Below are positions 17,203 through 24,496 of a DNA stretch of 64,000 nt, in pieces. The stretch comes from Pseudoroseicyclus aestuarii. GTDB taxonomy: Bacteria; Pseudomonadota; Alphaproteobacteria; Rhodobacterales; Rhodobacteraceae. Positions within the stretch are counted from its first letter, which is position 1. Each line of letters starts with the position of its first letter. Under the pieces are notes generated by a model that was not told the origin of the DNA, made no database searches, and saw only the letters and a program-made list of their open reading frames with translations. The stretch is taken from positions 35,606 through 99,605 of the forward strand of contig NZ_QJTE01000005.1 in assembly GCF_003217255.1 (NCBI RefSeq). Direction: 5' to 3'. Made by a program: the position numbers and the translations under genes.

Positions 17203-18176
17203 CACGAGTCCCTCCCGGTTTCCGCCACCGGCGCATGGTCGGCGGCCTCATCATCCAGAACGCCATCCGCCAGATCGTCCAGCAGCCCGAGGATCCGCGG
17301 CTCGGCTTCGGCGCGGTAGATTTCGCTCACCACGCGGATGACTCCCTCCAGTTCCGCGCGCGGCACGATGTGCTGCGGGATCTCCGTCTTCAGCCGGGCA
17401 TGCAGCGCCTGCTCGCGATTGTAGGCCTCGCGGCCCGTCGGCATCGGCACCACCGCCAGCAGCTCCGCCCGGCCCTGCCCCCCGATCCCGAGCTGGTAGG
17501 TCATCCGCGACCAGGGATCGCGGCTGTAGCCCAGCTTCACCACCCGCCCGAGGCCGGGCAGGTCGAGGCGCATCAGGTAGAGCGCACTGGGCGCCGCCGG
17601 CCAGTCCTCGCCGCAGGTGCCGCAGGAGAAGCGTCCGGTCTGCATGTTGGCGCGGGCAATGCGCTGCTCGGCGCCGCAACCATCCTCATGGGCATAGAGG
17701 CGGTAGTGCGAGGTGCCGCGCGGGTCGGGGCCGAGAAGGCGCCAGCCGCGCTGCTCGGCCTCGGCCGCGTCGCGGGCCTCCATGCAAATGCGGCAGAGCG
17801 CGTCGGTCTCGCTCCGCGCCATGCGCTCCACGAAGGCGAACTGCCGCCGGACCTCGTGGCCGCAGGGGGCGCGGTAATGGGCGTAGTGCCGATGATCGGG
17901 GCAGCGGCGCAGGAAGGTCAGCCCGGCGGCCTGAGCCGTCTTGCGCCAGCGCGCCTCCATGCAGGGCCGGCAGTGAGGCTGCGCGCTGGTCAGGACCCAC
18001 AGGCGCATCGGCGTCAGCCCGCGGCAGGTCCGGCATTCGAGCTCGAGCCAGCTGCGGTCGCGGATGCGGCGGGCGATGCGGAAGCCCTTTGCATGGGCCA
18101 GTTCTGCCCAGTGAGGGCGGATGGGGGCATCGAAGCCGGGTTCGACGGAGGGGGCGGGGGTGCAGTGATCCATCAT
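17202..18176 (-). CDS. zinc-finger GIY-YIG (T5orf172-like) nuclease
   Basis: 324 residues from ATG 18176, which has AGGAG upstream. The N-terminal 190 residues contain three cysteine-pair zinc-ribbon-like units: C48xxC51...C69xxC72, C105...C128xxC131, and C167...C185xxC188. Residues about 198-290 look like a GIY-YIG domain of the T5orf172/MUG113 type: ALYLMRLDLPG (GIY-like strand), VVKLGYSRDPWSR (YIG-like strand and conserved Arg), and NREQALHARL containing the expected Glu. GIY-YIG proteins are metal-dependent nucleases; T5orf172 members are common in phage and mobile elements. First gene of the coupled set with 16234 and 15170. The target is unknown; a plasmid-maintenance or defence role is only a hypothesis. 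Confidence 0.78.
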   Translation of the reverse strand: MMDHCTPAPSVEPGFDAPIRPHWAELAHAKGFRIARRIRDRSWLELECRTCRGLTPMRLWVLTSAQPHCRPCMEARWRKTAQAAGLTFLRRCPDHRHYAHYRAPCGHEVRRQFAFVERMARSETDALCRICMEARDAAEAEQRGWRLLGPDPRGTSHYRLYAHEDGCGAEQRIARANMQTGRFSCGTCGEDWPAAPSALYLMRLDLPGLGRVVKLGYSRDPWSRMTYQLGIGGQGRAELLAVVPMPTGREAYNREQALHARLKTEIPQHIVPRAELEGVIRVVSEIYRAEAEPRILGLLDDLADGVLDDEAADHAPVAETGRDS

Positions 18177-18350
18177 GGTGGACACTCCTGTACAGTCAGT
18201 CGCGCAGGGAGAGCCGGGCGCCACAAGGGCGCTCGGGTCCAGGGCGAGGGGAAGATGCAGGGCAAGAGGCGGCCGGCCCGCTGGCGAAGCAGCGGGAGGC
18301 GCCTCACCCTGGCGGGCGAGGGGTCTGTCGAGCGAAAGCCGGGAAGAGGG

Positions 18351-18857
18351 TCAGCCCGGCGCGGGCGCCTCGGCGTAAGAGGCGGCGCGCTCTGCCATGG
18401 CCTCGTCCACCAGCCTGTGGGTCAGGGCCAGCGTCCGGTCGATCAGCGCCGCGGCCCGCAGCTCGGAGGGCGAGGTGCCCGCCACCTGGAACGGCCAGAG
18501 TTGCAGGATGCCGCTGTCCAGAAGCGCCCGGACCTCATGCGGATCGCTGGCGAAGAAGACCTTCTGGGCGAGGCCGGCAAGCCCCTGCACTGCATGGTCG
18601 AGAGGATCGCGAGGCGGGTGGTCCTGCACCTGCATTGCCAGGGCGATGCAGGCTTCGTGCCCGGCCTCGGCCTCGTCGAAGAACACCGCAAAGGCGGGAT
18701 CGCCGAAACACGCCTGCGGCAGCGCGGCCTCGTCCTCGAGCGTTGCCTCGAAGGTATCGAGCAGCTTCTGCATGTCCCGCTGAACGGGGCTGAGGGTGTC
18801 GTGCAGGATGGGGGGATGGTTCGCCCGAGAGGGCGTGGTAGGGGTCGTCGCAGCCAT
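18351..18857 (-). CDS. hypothetical protein
   Basis: 168 residues from ATG 18857; GGAGATCACC is directly upstream, so the longer start is rejected. Acidic and helical with no signal peptide or membrane segment. No recognised motif; conserved-looking parts are PVQRDMQKLLDTFEATLEDEAA and DRTLALTHRLVDEAMAERA. It is 174 bases upstream of the GIY-YIG gene on the same strand and may belong to the same transcript. The flanking DNA upstream (18900-19000) becomes AT-rich, which suggests the promoter of this minus-strand set lies there. Confidence 0.6.
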   Translation of the reverse strand: MAATTPTTPSRANHPPILHDTLSPVQRDMQKLLDTFEATLEDEAALPQACFGDPAFAVFFDEAEAGHEACIALAMQVQDHPPRDPLDHAVQGLAGLAQKVFFASDPHEVRALLDSGILQLWPFQVAGTSPSELRAAALIDRTLALTHRLVDEAMAERAASYAEAPAPG

Positions 18858-18978
18858 GGTGATCTCCAATCTAGATTGCCGCGGTCAGGACGGGATCGAG
18901 AGCCGTCACTCTTGATCTCGTCCGTCTACTATGTCACATCGTAATCTTGATATCAACATATAAAGATGACGATGGTTC

Positions 18979-19152
18979 ATGGCGCCACCTAAAAAAGATA
19001 CGGTTGCGGTTGGACTGCGGCTTGAGCAGTCCATGCTTGATCAGATCGACCAGCTTCGTCGGCAGGATGCCAACCCGCCTACGCGGCCTGAAATGATCCG
19101 AAGAATTATTTCGGACTGGATCGAGAAATCAGATGGCTTGCCGCCAAAATAA
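18979..19152 (+). CDS. 57-residue ribbon-helix-helix protein
   Basis: Short frame of 57 residues. The sequence has a beta strand VAVGLRLE, a helix SMLDQIDQLRRQ, a turn NPPTRP and a second helix EMIRRIISDWIE, which is the ribbon-helix-helix (CopG/Arc) layout of small DNA-binding repressors and antitoxins. Start ATG 18979 is the only good one; there is no strong Shine-Dalgarno. Upstream DNA is AT-rich and shared with the divergent gene at 18857, so it may repress that promoter and its own. Base composition is clearly lower in GC than neighbouring genes, a sign of transfer. No toxin gene lies immediately downstream on the same strand. Confidence 0.72.
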   Translation: MAPPKKDTVAVGLRLEQSMLDQIDQLRRQDANPPTRPEMIRRIISDWIEKSDGLPPK

Positions 19153-19295
19153 TTAATAACCATTAATTGAAATACCAAAAATATTTGCCGATCTTCAGGA
19201 TGCAATGAATTGCCTATGGTGGAGCCGATCCAAGTCTGTAGGGCTCTACCCCACCAAAATAGGCTGCATCACGTCTCGGCCTGACCGAACGCCTT

Positions 19296-19694
19296 TTAGG
19301 GGTTAGGGTTATGCGACGTCTGATCCGGGTGAGGGCGAGACGCAGAGGCGCTGCGCTCCACGCCGGAATGGCCGCGATGCTTTTTGACGATCTTTTCAGC
19401 GCGGCGCAGTTCGATCTCGACTTCCTGCTTTTCCAGAAGAGCATTTAGGTCCGCCATCATGCTCTGACTGTCCCCCTCCTCATCGGAGGTCTGCAGAACC
19501 GCCGAGCAGCGTTTCACCAAGTCTCGCAAGAAATCCTTGTGATCTTTCGCAACCTGCTGGGAAAGCATAACAAGGCCATCTGCCTTCTGCCGCTCCCTGT
19601 GATCGCGCGCTTTCTGGCGGTTCTTTTCTTCGCGCTGCTCGGCCTCCTCAAGAGCACGCCGCGCCACCTCTTCCCGGTATTTTCTGAGTGTCAT
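19296..19694 (-). CDS. charged coiled-coil protein of mobilization region
   Basis: 132 residues, ATG preceded by AGGAGA. The protein is highly charged and predicted helical through most of its length (REEVARRALEEAEQREEKNR, then ELRRAEKIVKKHRG), with no signal peptide. It diverges from the mobC-like gene at 19957, so it sits on the other side of the probable oriT. I recognise no family. Position suggests an accessory protein of the mobilization module or a plasmid-encoded regulator, but nothing in the sequence proves either. Confidence 0.65.
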   Translation of the reverse strand: MTLRKYREEVARRALEEAEQREEKNRQKARDHRERQKADGLVMLSQQVAKDHKDFLRDLVKRCSAVLQTSDEEGDSQSMMADLNALLEKQEVEIELRRAEKIVKKHRGHSGVERSASASRPHPDQTSHNPNP

Positions 19695-19956
19695 GAGCCG
19701 TCTCCTTTCGTCGGTGAATCACTAATAGGGCCGAACCCGGAAAATCCCTAATCGGCCTGAAGTCACCTCCTCGTGATGTGGCCCTCGTCCTATACTCTCG
19801 GGTTTTACGTCTCTTTTCTCGTGTCTCTGCTTGAACGTATCCTCTCTCTGCAAAATGGGTGCTTTGGTTTTTCACGACCTTGAGCGACTCTCCCCTCATC
19901 AAGACTCCCGCAGCCGTCTGTACAAGATTGGTGACGGGTAACCCAAGGAGGCGGCG
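19695..19956. other. candidate oriT / regulatory region upstream of mobC
   Basis: 262 bases between divergent small genes, with lower GC than the surroundings. It contains an inverted repeat GGCCGA (19729-19734) / TCGGCC (19752-19757) and a small palindrome GGGTAACCC (19936-19944). In ColE1-type plasmids oriT lies just upstream of the mbeC/mbeA genes, so this is the expected place. I did not find the CTGG/CTTA nick sequence of ColE1, so the nick site is not assigned. Confidence 0.35.
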
Positions 19957-20310
19957 ATGAATGACGGTTGCGAGGATAAGGAAGAGCGGATCATATGGCA
20001 GGTCCGCACGACGAAGACCGATCAGCGGATGATCAAATCGGCCGCCGCGGAGGCTAAAATGGCAATTGGGCCCTTCTTGGCCGAGGCCGTCAGGAAGACG
20101 CAAATCGTCCGTCGGTCGGATTGGGAGGCCGGCCTCGGTAAGCTTATCGAGGCGATGGCGCTGCTGGAAGGCATTTCGCAGCGCGTGGCAGGCATGCCCG
20201 ATCCGCTCGACAGGATCGAGACAGTAGCGGCGCTCTTGTCGGTCGAGCGGCGCCTGCACCGGATCGCGACCCCCTGGCTTGCCGATGACGCGGAAGGCGA
20301 CGGCGCATGA
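19957..20310 (+). CDS. mobC: MobC/MbeC-like relaxosome accessory protein (ribbon-helix-helix)
   Basis: 117 residues, close to the roughly 115 of ColE1 MbeC. AAGGAGG precedes the ATG. The N-terminal half has a strand (IIWQVRTTKTD) and helices (QRMIKSAAAEAKM, GPFLAEAVRKT), an arrangement seen in the extended ribbon-helix-helix family of nicking accessory proteins to which MbeC belongs. The C-terminal half is helical (LIEAMALLEGISQRV). Its stop overlaps the start of the relaxase-like gene in an ATGA arrangement, so the two are translationally coupled. It would bind oriT and help the relaxase. Assignment rests on fold pattern, size and position rather than strong sequence identity. Confidence 0.68.
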   Translation: MNDGCEDKEERIIWQVRTTKTDQRMIKSAAAEAKMAIGPFLAEAVRKTQIVRRSDWEAGLGKLIEAMALLEGISQRVAGMPDPLDRIETVAALLSVERRLHRIATPWLADDAEGDGA

Positions 20311-22346
20311 GGGTCAGCTGGTCGCCTCATGGCCGCTCCAGGGATGCCGGCGCGGCGTCGTGGCTTATCCACTACTTGGAGAGAGCCATGGTGCTGAAGC
20401 CAGGGTCCAAGCGCCAGGTCATGCTGCGGCGCGATCCGGTGCCGGAGGTGCTTTTCGGGGATGCACCGCTCCTGCGGCGCGTGATCAATGCGGTGCCGTT
20501 CAAGCGCCGCTACAGCGCAATGACGTTGTCCTTCCACAGGGCCGATATCGATGTCCGGCGCTTTAACGCCGGCGATCCCGCTGCCAGGGCCGCGGTGGAT
20601 CTGGCCTGTCGGCTGGTGCTGGAGGTGGCGTTTGCCGGGCTGCCTGTCACGATGCGACCACCCGTCTATTGCACGACCCACACCCATACTGGGCGGCTGG
20701 AGGTGAATATTGCCTTCGGCGGCATGACCTTCACGCCGAAGGGGATGTGCAGCTTCAATCCTGACCCTCCGCGTAGCGGCAGCCGCAAGCTCTGGGCAGC
20801 GGTGCAGAATGTGCTGAACCAGCGGTTCGGCTGGGCCGATCCGGGAAACCCGCGCCGGAGACAAAGGATCAAGCTTCCCGACTACGTCCTGAAGCGCGAA
20901 GCAGAGGAGCGGCGCACAAAGAGTGGGGCTGCTCCGGACTGGCGCAGGGACTACGTCACGCAGCTCGAGCAAGAGCTGGGCGACATCGACCCCCAATCGC
21001 GGGCCGAGGTCCTGATCGCGATGGAGGGGATGGCCTCGAGGACCGGCGTCGAGGTGCTGTCGCACCGCTCGGACAGCATCACGGTTTGCGATCAGGAAAA
21101 GCCCTCCAAGCGTGTGCGTCTGCGCGGCTTCCTGATGCGCGCCGATTTCGTACCCAAGCCGGACATTGGGACGCAGCATGCCAAGCGGCAGGAGGTTCTG
21201 TCACGCGCACCGGCCCAGCTGCGCGCCGCCCTCGAAGCCCGCCGCAAGGATGCCCGCAAGCGCTATGGGCTGCCGGAGGTCCATGGCGCCGATGTCTTGC
21301 GCCCGGTCGAGGCTCTGCTCGACCCGCAGACGCCCGCGCGATCCCTCATCCCGACGGCGCATCCGGATTACCCACACTCACCAGACGATGGAGACCACCA
21401 TGACCACGCGCATCACCCCCCTAGAGCGCCAGCTCCTGGACCAGGTTCGGACCCTCGGCCGCGAGATGCAGGAGCGGGACGTGCGGCAGAGGGAAGAGAT
21501 CGCAGCCTTGCAGCAGCAGCTGGACGACTTGCAGTCCTCTGTCGCGACCTTGATCGTAGCGCTCGACGCGGTCTGAGTGCGCTCGACCGGCGGAGGCGCG
21601 ATCGCTTGGGGCGCGGTTTCGACGGCCTTCGCCGCAGGCTGTCTTGTATCTGGATGGCGCGATCCGTGCCGGCCGGTCTCCATGTGCGGCTCGATACCAT
21701 CCGTCTTTCACTGGAGCAGACAAATGACCGATTCGACCGATCCTACCCCGTCGCCGGTTTTGCCGGTAAACATCCTGCTCAGCGATATACGCTCCCGGCT
21801 GATCCGGCTGGAGGACGCGATCACGGCTTTCGCTTCGAGCATCGAGAAGGATCGGGAACTTTCGGATCCGACGGAGACGCTGCAGCAGATCGCGGAGCAG
21901 ATGGAACGGGCGGCGCGGACTCTCGCGGCCTGCGCGGAAGACTTCGGCGAGGCGGCACCGAGCCGGGCTACCTTGTCGCAGCTGGAGGAACGGAGCCTGA
22001 GGCAGGAGCAGGCTTTGCAGCGCCTGACCGCGATGACGGAGCAGATGATGCAGGCGCTTCTCCTCCCGCTCCCCGAACAAGAGGGGCGCTGATCGCTCGG
22101 GTTCTGGCGGTGGTGCGGGCCGACCCTGGCTTGGGTGTCCTGCAATGGCGGCTGGCAGAGGATGGGGCGGCAATCCTGCTCGAGGATCCGCATCAGGATC
22201 TGGCGCTGCGGGTCGACGGGGAGGCGGTCTCGTGCCTCAGGTCCTCTGACCGCGATGAAGGGAAAGGCCTTGTTGCCGCCTTGCAGGCCGGGCTGGGATA
22301 CGAGGTCGAGGAAGACTGGCTCGAGGCGCCGTCGCCCTTCGATTGA
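20307..22346 (+). CDS. mobA: MbeA-like relaxase of the HEN class, with nested genes
   Basis: 679 residues if the whole frame is used. The N-terminus (MRVSWSPHG, then a Tyr at 23) and residues 40-150 follow the ColE1 MbeA family: RRDPVPEVLFGD, FKRRYSAMTLSF, LEVAFAGLP, then H125-x6-E132-x-N134 in THTHTGRLEVN. MbeA uses His97, Glu104 and Asn106 with the same spacing and Tyr19 as the nicking residue. These enzymes cut oriT and lead the strand during conjugative mobilization. From residue about 360 the frame overlaps two other genes (21400, 21724) read in a different frame and becomes low in coding character, but the last 85 residues look coding again. Whether the full frame is one protein is uncertain. 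Confidence 0.75.
   Translation: MRVSWSPHGRSRDAGAASWLIHYLERAMVLKPGSKRQVMLRRDPVPEVLFGDAPLLRRVINAVPFKRRYSAMTLSFHRADIDVRRFNAGDPAARAAVDLACRLVLEVAFAGLPVTMRPPVYCTTHTHTGRLEVNIAFGGMTFTPKGMCSFNPDPPRSGSRKLWAAVQNVLNQRFGWADPGNPRRRQRIKLPDYVLKREAEERRTKSGAAPDWRRDYVTQLEQELGDIDPQSRAEVLIAMEGMASRTGVEVLSHRSDSITVCDQEKPSKRVRLRGFLMRADFVPKPDIGTQHAKRQEVLSRAPAQLRAALEARRKDARKRYGLPEVHGADVLRPVEALLDPQTPARSLIPTAHPDYPHSPDDGDHHDHAHHPPRAPAPGPGSDPRPRDAGAGRAAEGRDRSLAAAAGRLAVLCRDLDRSARRGLSALDRRRRDRLGRGFDGLRRRLSCIWMARSVPAGLHVRLDTIRLSLEQTNDRFDRSYPVAGFAGKHPAQRYTLPADPAGGRDHGFRFEHREGSGTFGSDGDAAADRGADGTGGADSRGLRGRLRRGGTEPGYLVAAGGTEPEAGAGFAAPDRDDGADDAGASPPAPRTRGALIARVLAVVRADPGLGVLQWRLAEDGAAILLEDPHQDLALRVDGEAVSCLRSSDRDEGKGLVAALQAGLGYEVEEDWLEAPSPFD
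21400..21576 (+). CDS. MbeD-like small mobilization protein, nested in mobA
   Basis: 58 residues from ATG 21400, preceded by GGAGA at six bases; ATG 21388 would add four residues. The sequence is a single coiled coil (LERQLLDQVRTLGREMQE, EEIAALQQQLDDLQSS). It begins like ColE1 MbeD (T-x-LE-x-QLL). It is read in the second frame inside the long relaxase frame. In ColE1, mbeB and mbeD lie entirely inside mbeA in another frame, so both the position and the coiled-coil character agree. MbeD is involved in mobilization and entry exclusion in ColE1; the role here is inferred. Confidence 0.6.
   Translation: MTTRITPLERQLLDQVRTLGREMQERDVRQREEIAALQQQLDDLQSSVATLIVALDAV
21724..22092 (+). CDS. MbeB-like mobilization protein, nested in mobA
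   Basis: 122 residues from ATG 21724, with GGAG eight bases upstream. It is acidic and helical (ILLSDIRSRLIRLEDAITAF, ETLQQIAEQMERAARTLAA, RLTAMTEQMMQALLLPLP), with good amino-acid composition for a real protein, while the overlapping relaxase frame here is arginine/glycine-rich and shadow-like. Same frame as the MbeD-like gene 147 bases upstream. Position within mobA is that of mbeB in ColE1, but I see no decisive sequence identity, so the family name is tentative. Confidence 0.6.
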   Translation: MTDSTDPTPSPVLPVNILLSDIRSRLIRLEDAITAFASSIEKDRELSDPTETLQQIAEQMERAARTLAACAEDFGEAAPSRATLSQLEERSLRQEQALQRLTAMTEQMMQALLLPLPEQEGR

Positions 22347-22667
22347 TCGCCACTCTCTTCGCAGAGCCAGGTCGGAATGGCATGCGGGATGCCCGATGGT
22401 CCCAAGGGTCAGGAGTACGCGTGCTCTTCGCACTGCCACCTCGGGTGTTTCCGCCTCTACCTTACCGTAAGGAACATAATTTCATATTACATAATCTATA
22501 TTACACGTTATTGCGACGCGGCGGGGTGAACTCTATACCTCGGAATGGCAGGCTGGTTTTTCAGCCCCTCTCGGCGTGCATCTCAGGGCCAAAGTTGGGG
22601 TACTGACGCAAGTAGCGGGTCAGCGTCAGCCCGTGGAAACGGTCGATGACCGCCCCGGCATGATGAA
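22347..22667. other. intergenic region with AT-rich promoter-like stretch
   Basis: No gene recognised. From about 22463 to 22513 the DNA becomes strongly AT-rich, with a palindrome TTACCGTAA (22463-22471) and two copies of ATATTACA (about 22481 and 22497). It marks the end of the mobilization genes and may be a promoter/operator or a recombination boundary. Confidence 0.4.
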
Positions 22668-22697
22668 AAGAGCGCCGAGCGGATCGAGGTGGTCGGG

Positions 22698-23115
22698 GCG
22701 CGGGTGACCGGGCTCGATATCACGACATGGGCGAGAGCGGCGGCGCGCAGACCCGGCACGAGGCCTGCGGCGGGGCCGGCGAGCAGGTGAGCAGCACCAT
22801 GGCGTTACGCGATCTGATCTGGGCTTTCGACCCACCCCCGCCCGCCGCGGTGCTGGAGGCGGCGGAGAACCTCAGCTACCGCGATTTCCTGATCGTCACA
22901 CAGGGGCTCGATCATCCCGACCCCTTCCCGGACAACTGGATCTACATCCACTCGCTCAAGGTGAAGGTTGGCCGGATCCAGAACTTCCGCGCCCGGTCGC
23001 CCGAGATGCTGCCCGACGAGGGCACCGCCTCGATCGGGATGGAATACTTCTGCCAGGAGGGCGACGGCCTCTGGGCGATGCCGGCCGCGCGCAACACCCT
23101 GGGCCAGGATCACGA
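22698..23115 (+). pseudogene. remnant of an FAD-dependent (amine-oxidase-type) oxidoreductase
   Basis: Within the frame starting at 22727, the stretch from ALRDLIWAFDPPPPAAVLEA through YRDFLIVTQGLDHPDPFPDN, WIYIHSLKVKVGRIQNFRA and MEYFCQEGDGLWAMP is the middle of an NAD(P)/FAD-dependent oxidoreductase family often found beside glycosyltransferases. The nucleotide-binding N-terminus and the C-terminus are missing, the preceding homologous residues (VTGLDI at 22704) are in another frame, and after about 23115 the sequence no longer resembles the family. This is a decayed internal fragment. The family call is from memory of its conserved phrases. Confidence 0.55.
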
Positions 23116-23337
23116 CGTCTGGACGGTCAATGTCGAGCGCGCCTATCACGAGGAATTCCAGCGAGCCGAGGGCTCTGAGGCCGAAGGGACCGCGCCGGTC
23201 GCAGTATGTCCCTTCGTCGCCCGGAGTCGGGGTAGCCGGGGCGCGTGACGTTGGCTTCCCCCCAAGAATTTTTGCAACACCCGCAAGGGTGCCTATATTC
23301 AAGGAGTATGGGTGATCATCCACCGCCCGAGGATGCG

Positions 23338-23544
23338 ATGAACGTCAAGGTGAACACATACCCGCAGCTGCGCCAGCTGTGCTGGAACCGCCCCGACGAT
23401 ACGGTCGTGGACGGTGAAACTGCGCTTGCACTCTATGAGCGCAACTGGCGTTTCGTCGATCGTGATGCACTCATACCGCGCGAGCAGAAGCTTCTGGATC
23501 GCCTTGTCGCGGAGTATGGCAACGGGTACCTGCTGACCGTCTGA
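23338..23544 (+). CDS. putative antitoxin partner of AbiEii-type toxin
   Basis: 68 residues from ATG 23338, with GAGGA four to five bases upstream; an ATG at 23308 has AAGGAG too close to it. No domain recognised. The sequence is compact and soluble (QLRQLCWNRPDDTVVDGETA, YERNWRFVDRDAL, EQKLLDRLVAEYG). It directly precedes a nucleotidyltransferase toxin-family gene; its TGA overlaps a CTG that is in frame with that gene. Small genes in this position are usually the antitoxin, so the role is inferred from arrangement alone. Confidence 0.6.
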   Translation: MNVKVNTYPQLRQLCWNRPDDTVVDGETALALYERNWRFVDRDALIPREQKLLDRLVAEYGNGYLLTV

Positions 23545-23567
23545 AGACCGAGCCGCAGGATGCAGAG

Positions 23568-24266
23568 GTGTTCCAGCGTAAACATCATAACGACATTCTC
23601 GGTGTTCTCCGGTGCCTCGATGGCGATCTGCTTCAAGATGCCGAATGCTATTTCGGCGGTGGCACGGCGATCGTCCTAAAGCTTGGCGAATACCGTGAGA
23701 GCGTGGATATCTACTTCCTCTGCGCTTCTCAGGAGGGGTATCGCAAGCTCCGCCAGGCTCTTTGGGGCAGCTCCGATCTTACCGGTCTTCTGCTGCCGTC
23801 GGCTGGAATAAAGACATTGCGCGATGTCAGGACCGATCAATACGGCATCCGCACTCTGATCGGCGGGACGGATGTCGCCATCAAGTTCGAGATCGTCCGT
23901 GAGGCTCGAATCCAACTTGCCGGTGACATGGACGACCGCTTCGGCGTCCATGTTCTGACGCGGGACTGCCTGTATGCAGAGAAACTGCTCGCGAATGCCG
24001 ATCGCTGGGCAGACAAGGCCGTTCTGAGCCGCGACATTCTCGATTTGTCGATGATGATCTTGCGTTGGGGACCAATCCCTGACGGAGCCTGGGACATCGC
24101 CGAAGGGGCCTACGGCGACACCGCCCGCAAAGCCTACGACAAAGCGATCGCCCGTATCCGCAATCCCGAGTGGCTGAGGAGGTGTATGGCCGGCATGGAT
24201 ATGCAGCCTGATCTGGAGGGCGAGGTACTGGCCCTTCACGGTGGCCCCCTAGACAAGGAGTCCTAG
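23568..24266 (+). CDS. AbiEii/AbiGii-family nucleotidyltransferase toxin
   Basis: 232 residues from GTG 23568. Typical nucleotidyltransferase AbiEii-family features: CYFGGGTAIVLKLGEYRESVDIYFL (GG signature followed by the D-x-D/F metal motif, here DIYF rather than the usual DxDF), VAIKFEIVRE, the ADRWADKAVLSRDILDLSMM segment and a helical C-terminus. Such proteins transfer nucleotides and act as type IV or type II toxins or abortive-infection effectors. A CTG at 23541, overlapping the stop of the upstream gene, could be an alternative start giving LKTEPQDAEVFQ. The second acidic residue of the motif appears replaced by Tyr, so activity may be altered. Confidence 0.75.
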   Translation: MFQRKHHNDILGVLRCLDGDLLQDAECYFGGGTAIVLKLGEYRESVDIYFLCASQEGYRKLRQALWGSSDLTGLLLPSAGIKTLRDVRTDQYGIRTLIGGTDVAIKFEIVREARIQLAGDMDDRFGVHVLTRDCLYAEKLLANADRWADKAVLSRDILDLSMMILRWGPIPDGAWDIAEGAYGDTARKAYDKAIARIRNPEWLRRCMAGMDMQPDLEGEVLALHGGPLDKES

Positions 24267-24496
24267 TGACCTCGTGAGGCGCGTCATTGCAGGCGTGGCT
24301 GAGGTCGCCTCTCCTCCACCGTGACCGCGCCGGCCGGGAAACCGGCGGCAGGAAAATGATCAAGGCATGGCGCAGGCACCAGCCGTCCTGGCGCCGGGAC
24401 CACGACGCGCAGAGGGGGCGGCAGGGGGCACGGCGGGCGGGATCGTCGGCACCGGCCTTTCACGGCTGCCGCGCCGACAGGCCCGGACCCCCGCCC
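24267..24496. other. intergenic, boundary of accessory island and polysaccharide locus
   Basis: 230 bases with no recognised gene. It holds an inverted repeat CGCCGG / CCGGCG (about 24327-24346) without a T tract. It separates the toxin gene from the convergent outer-membrane barrel gene. Confidence 0.4.

Noticed and set aside
21380-22080. Treating the centre of the relaxase frame as strong evidence of coding
   Set aside because: Composition there is shadow-like; the frame is kept only because the ends look coding and ColE1 has the same nesting.
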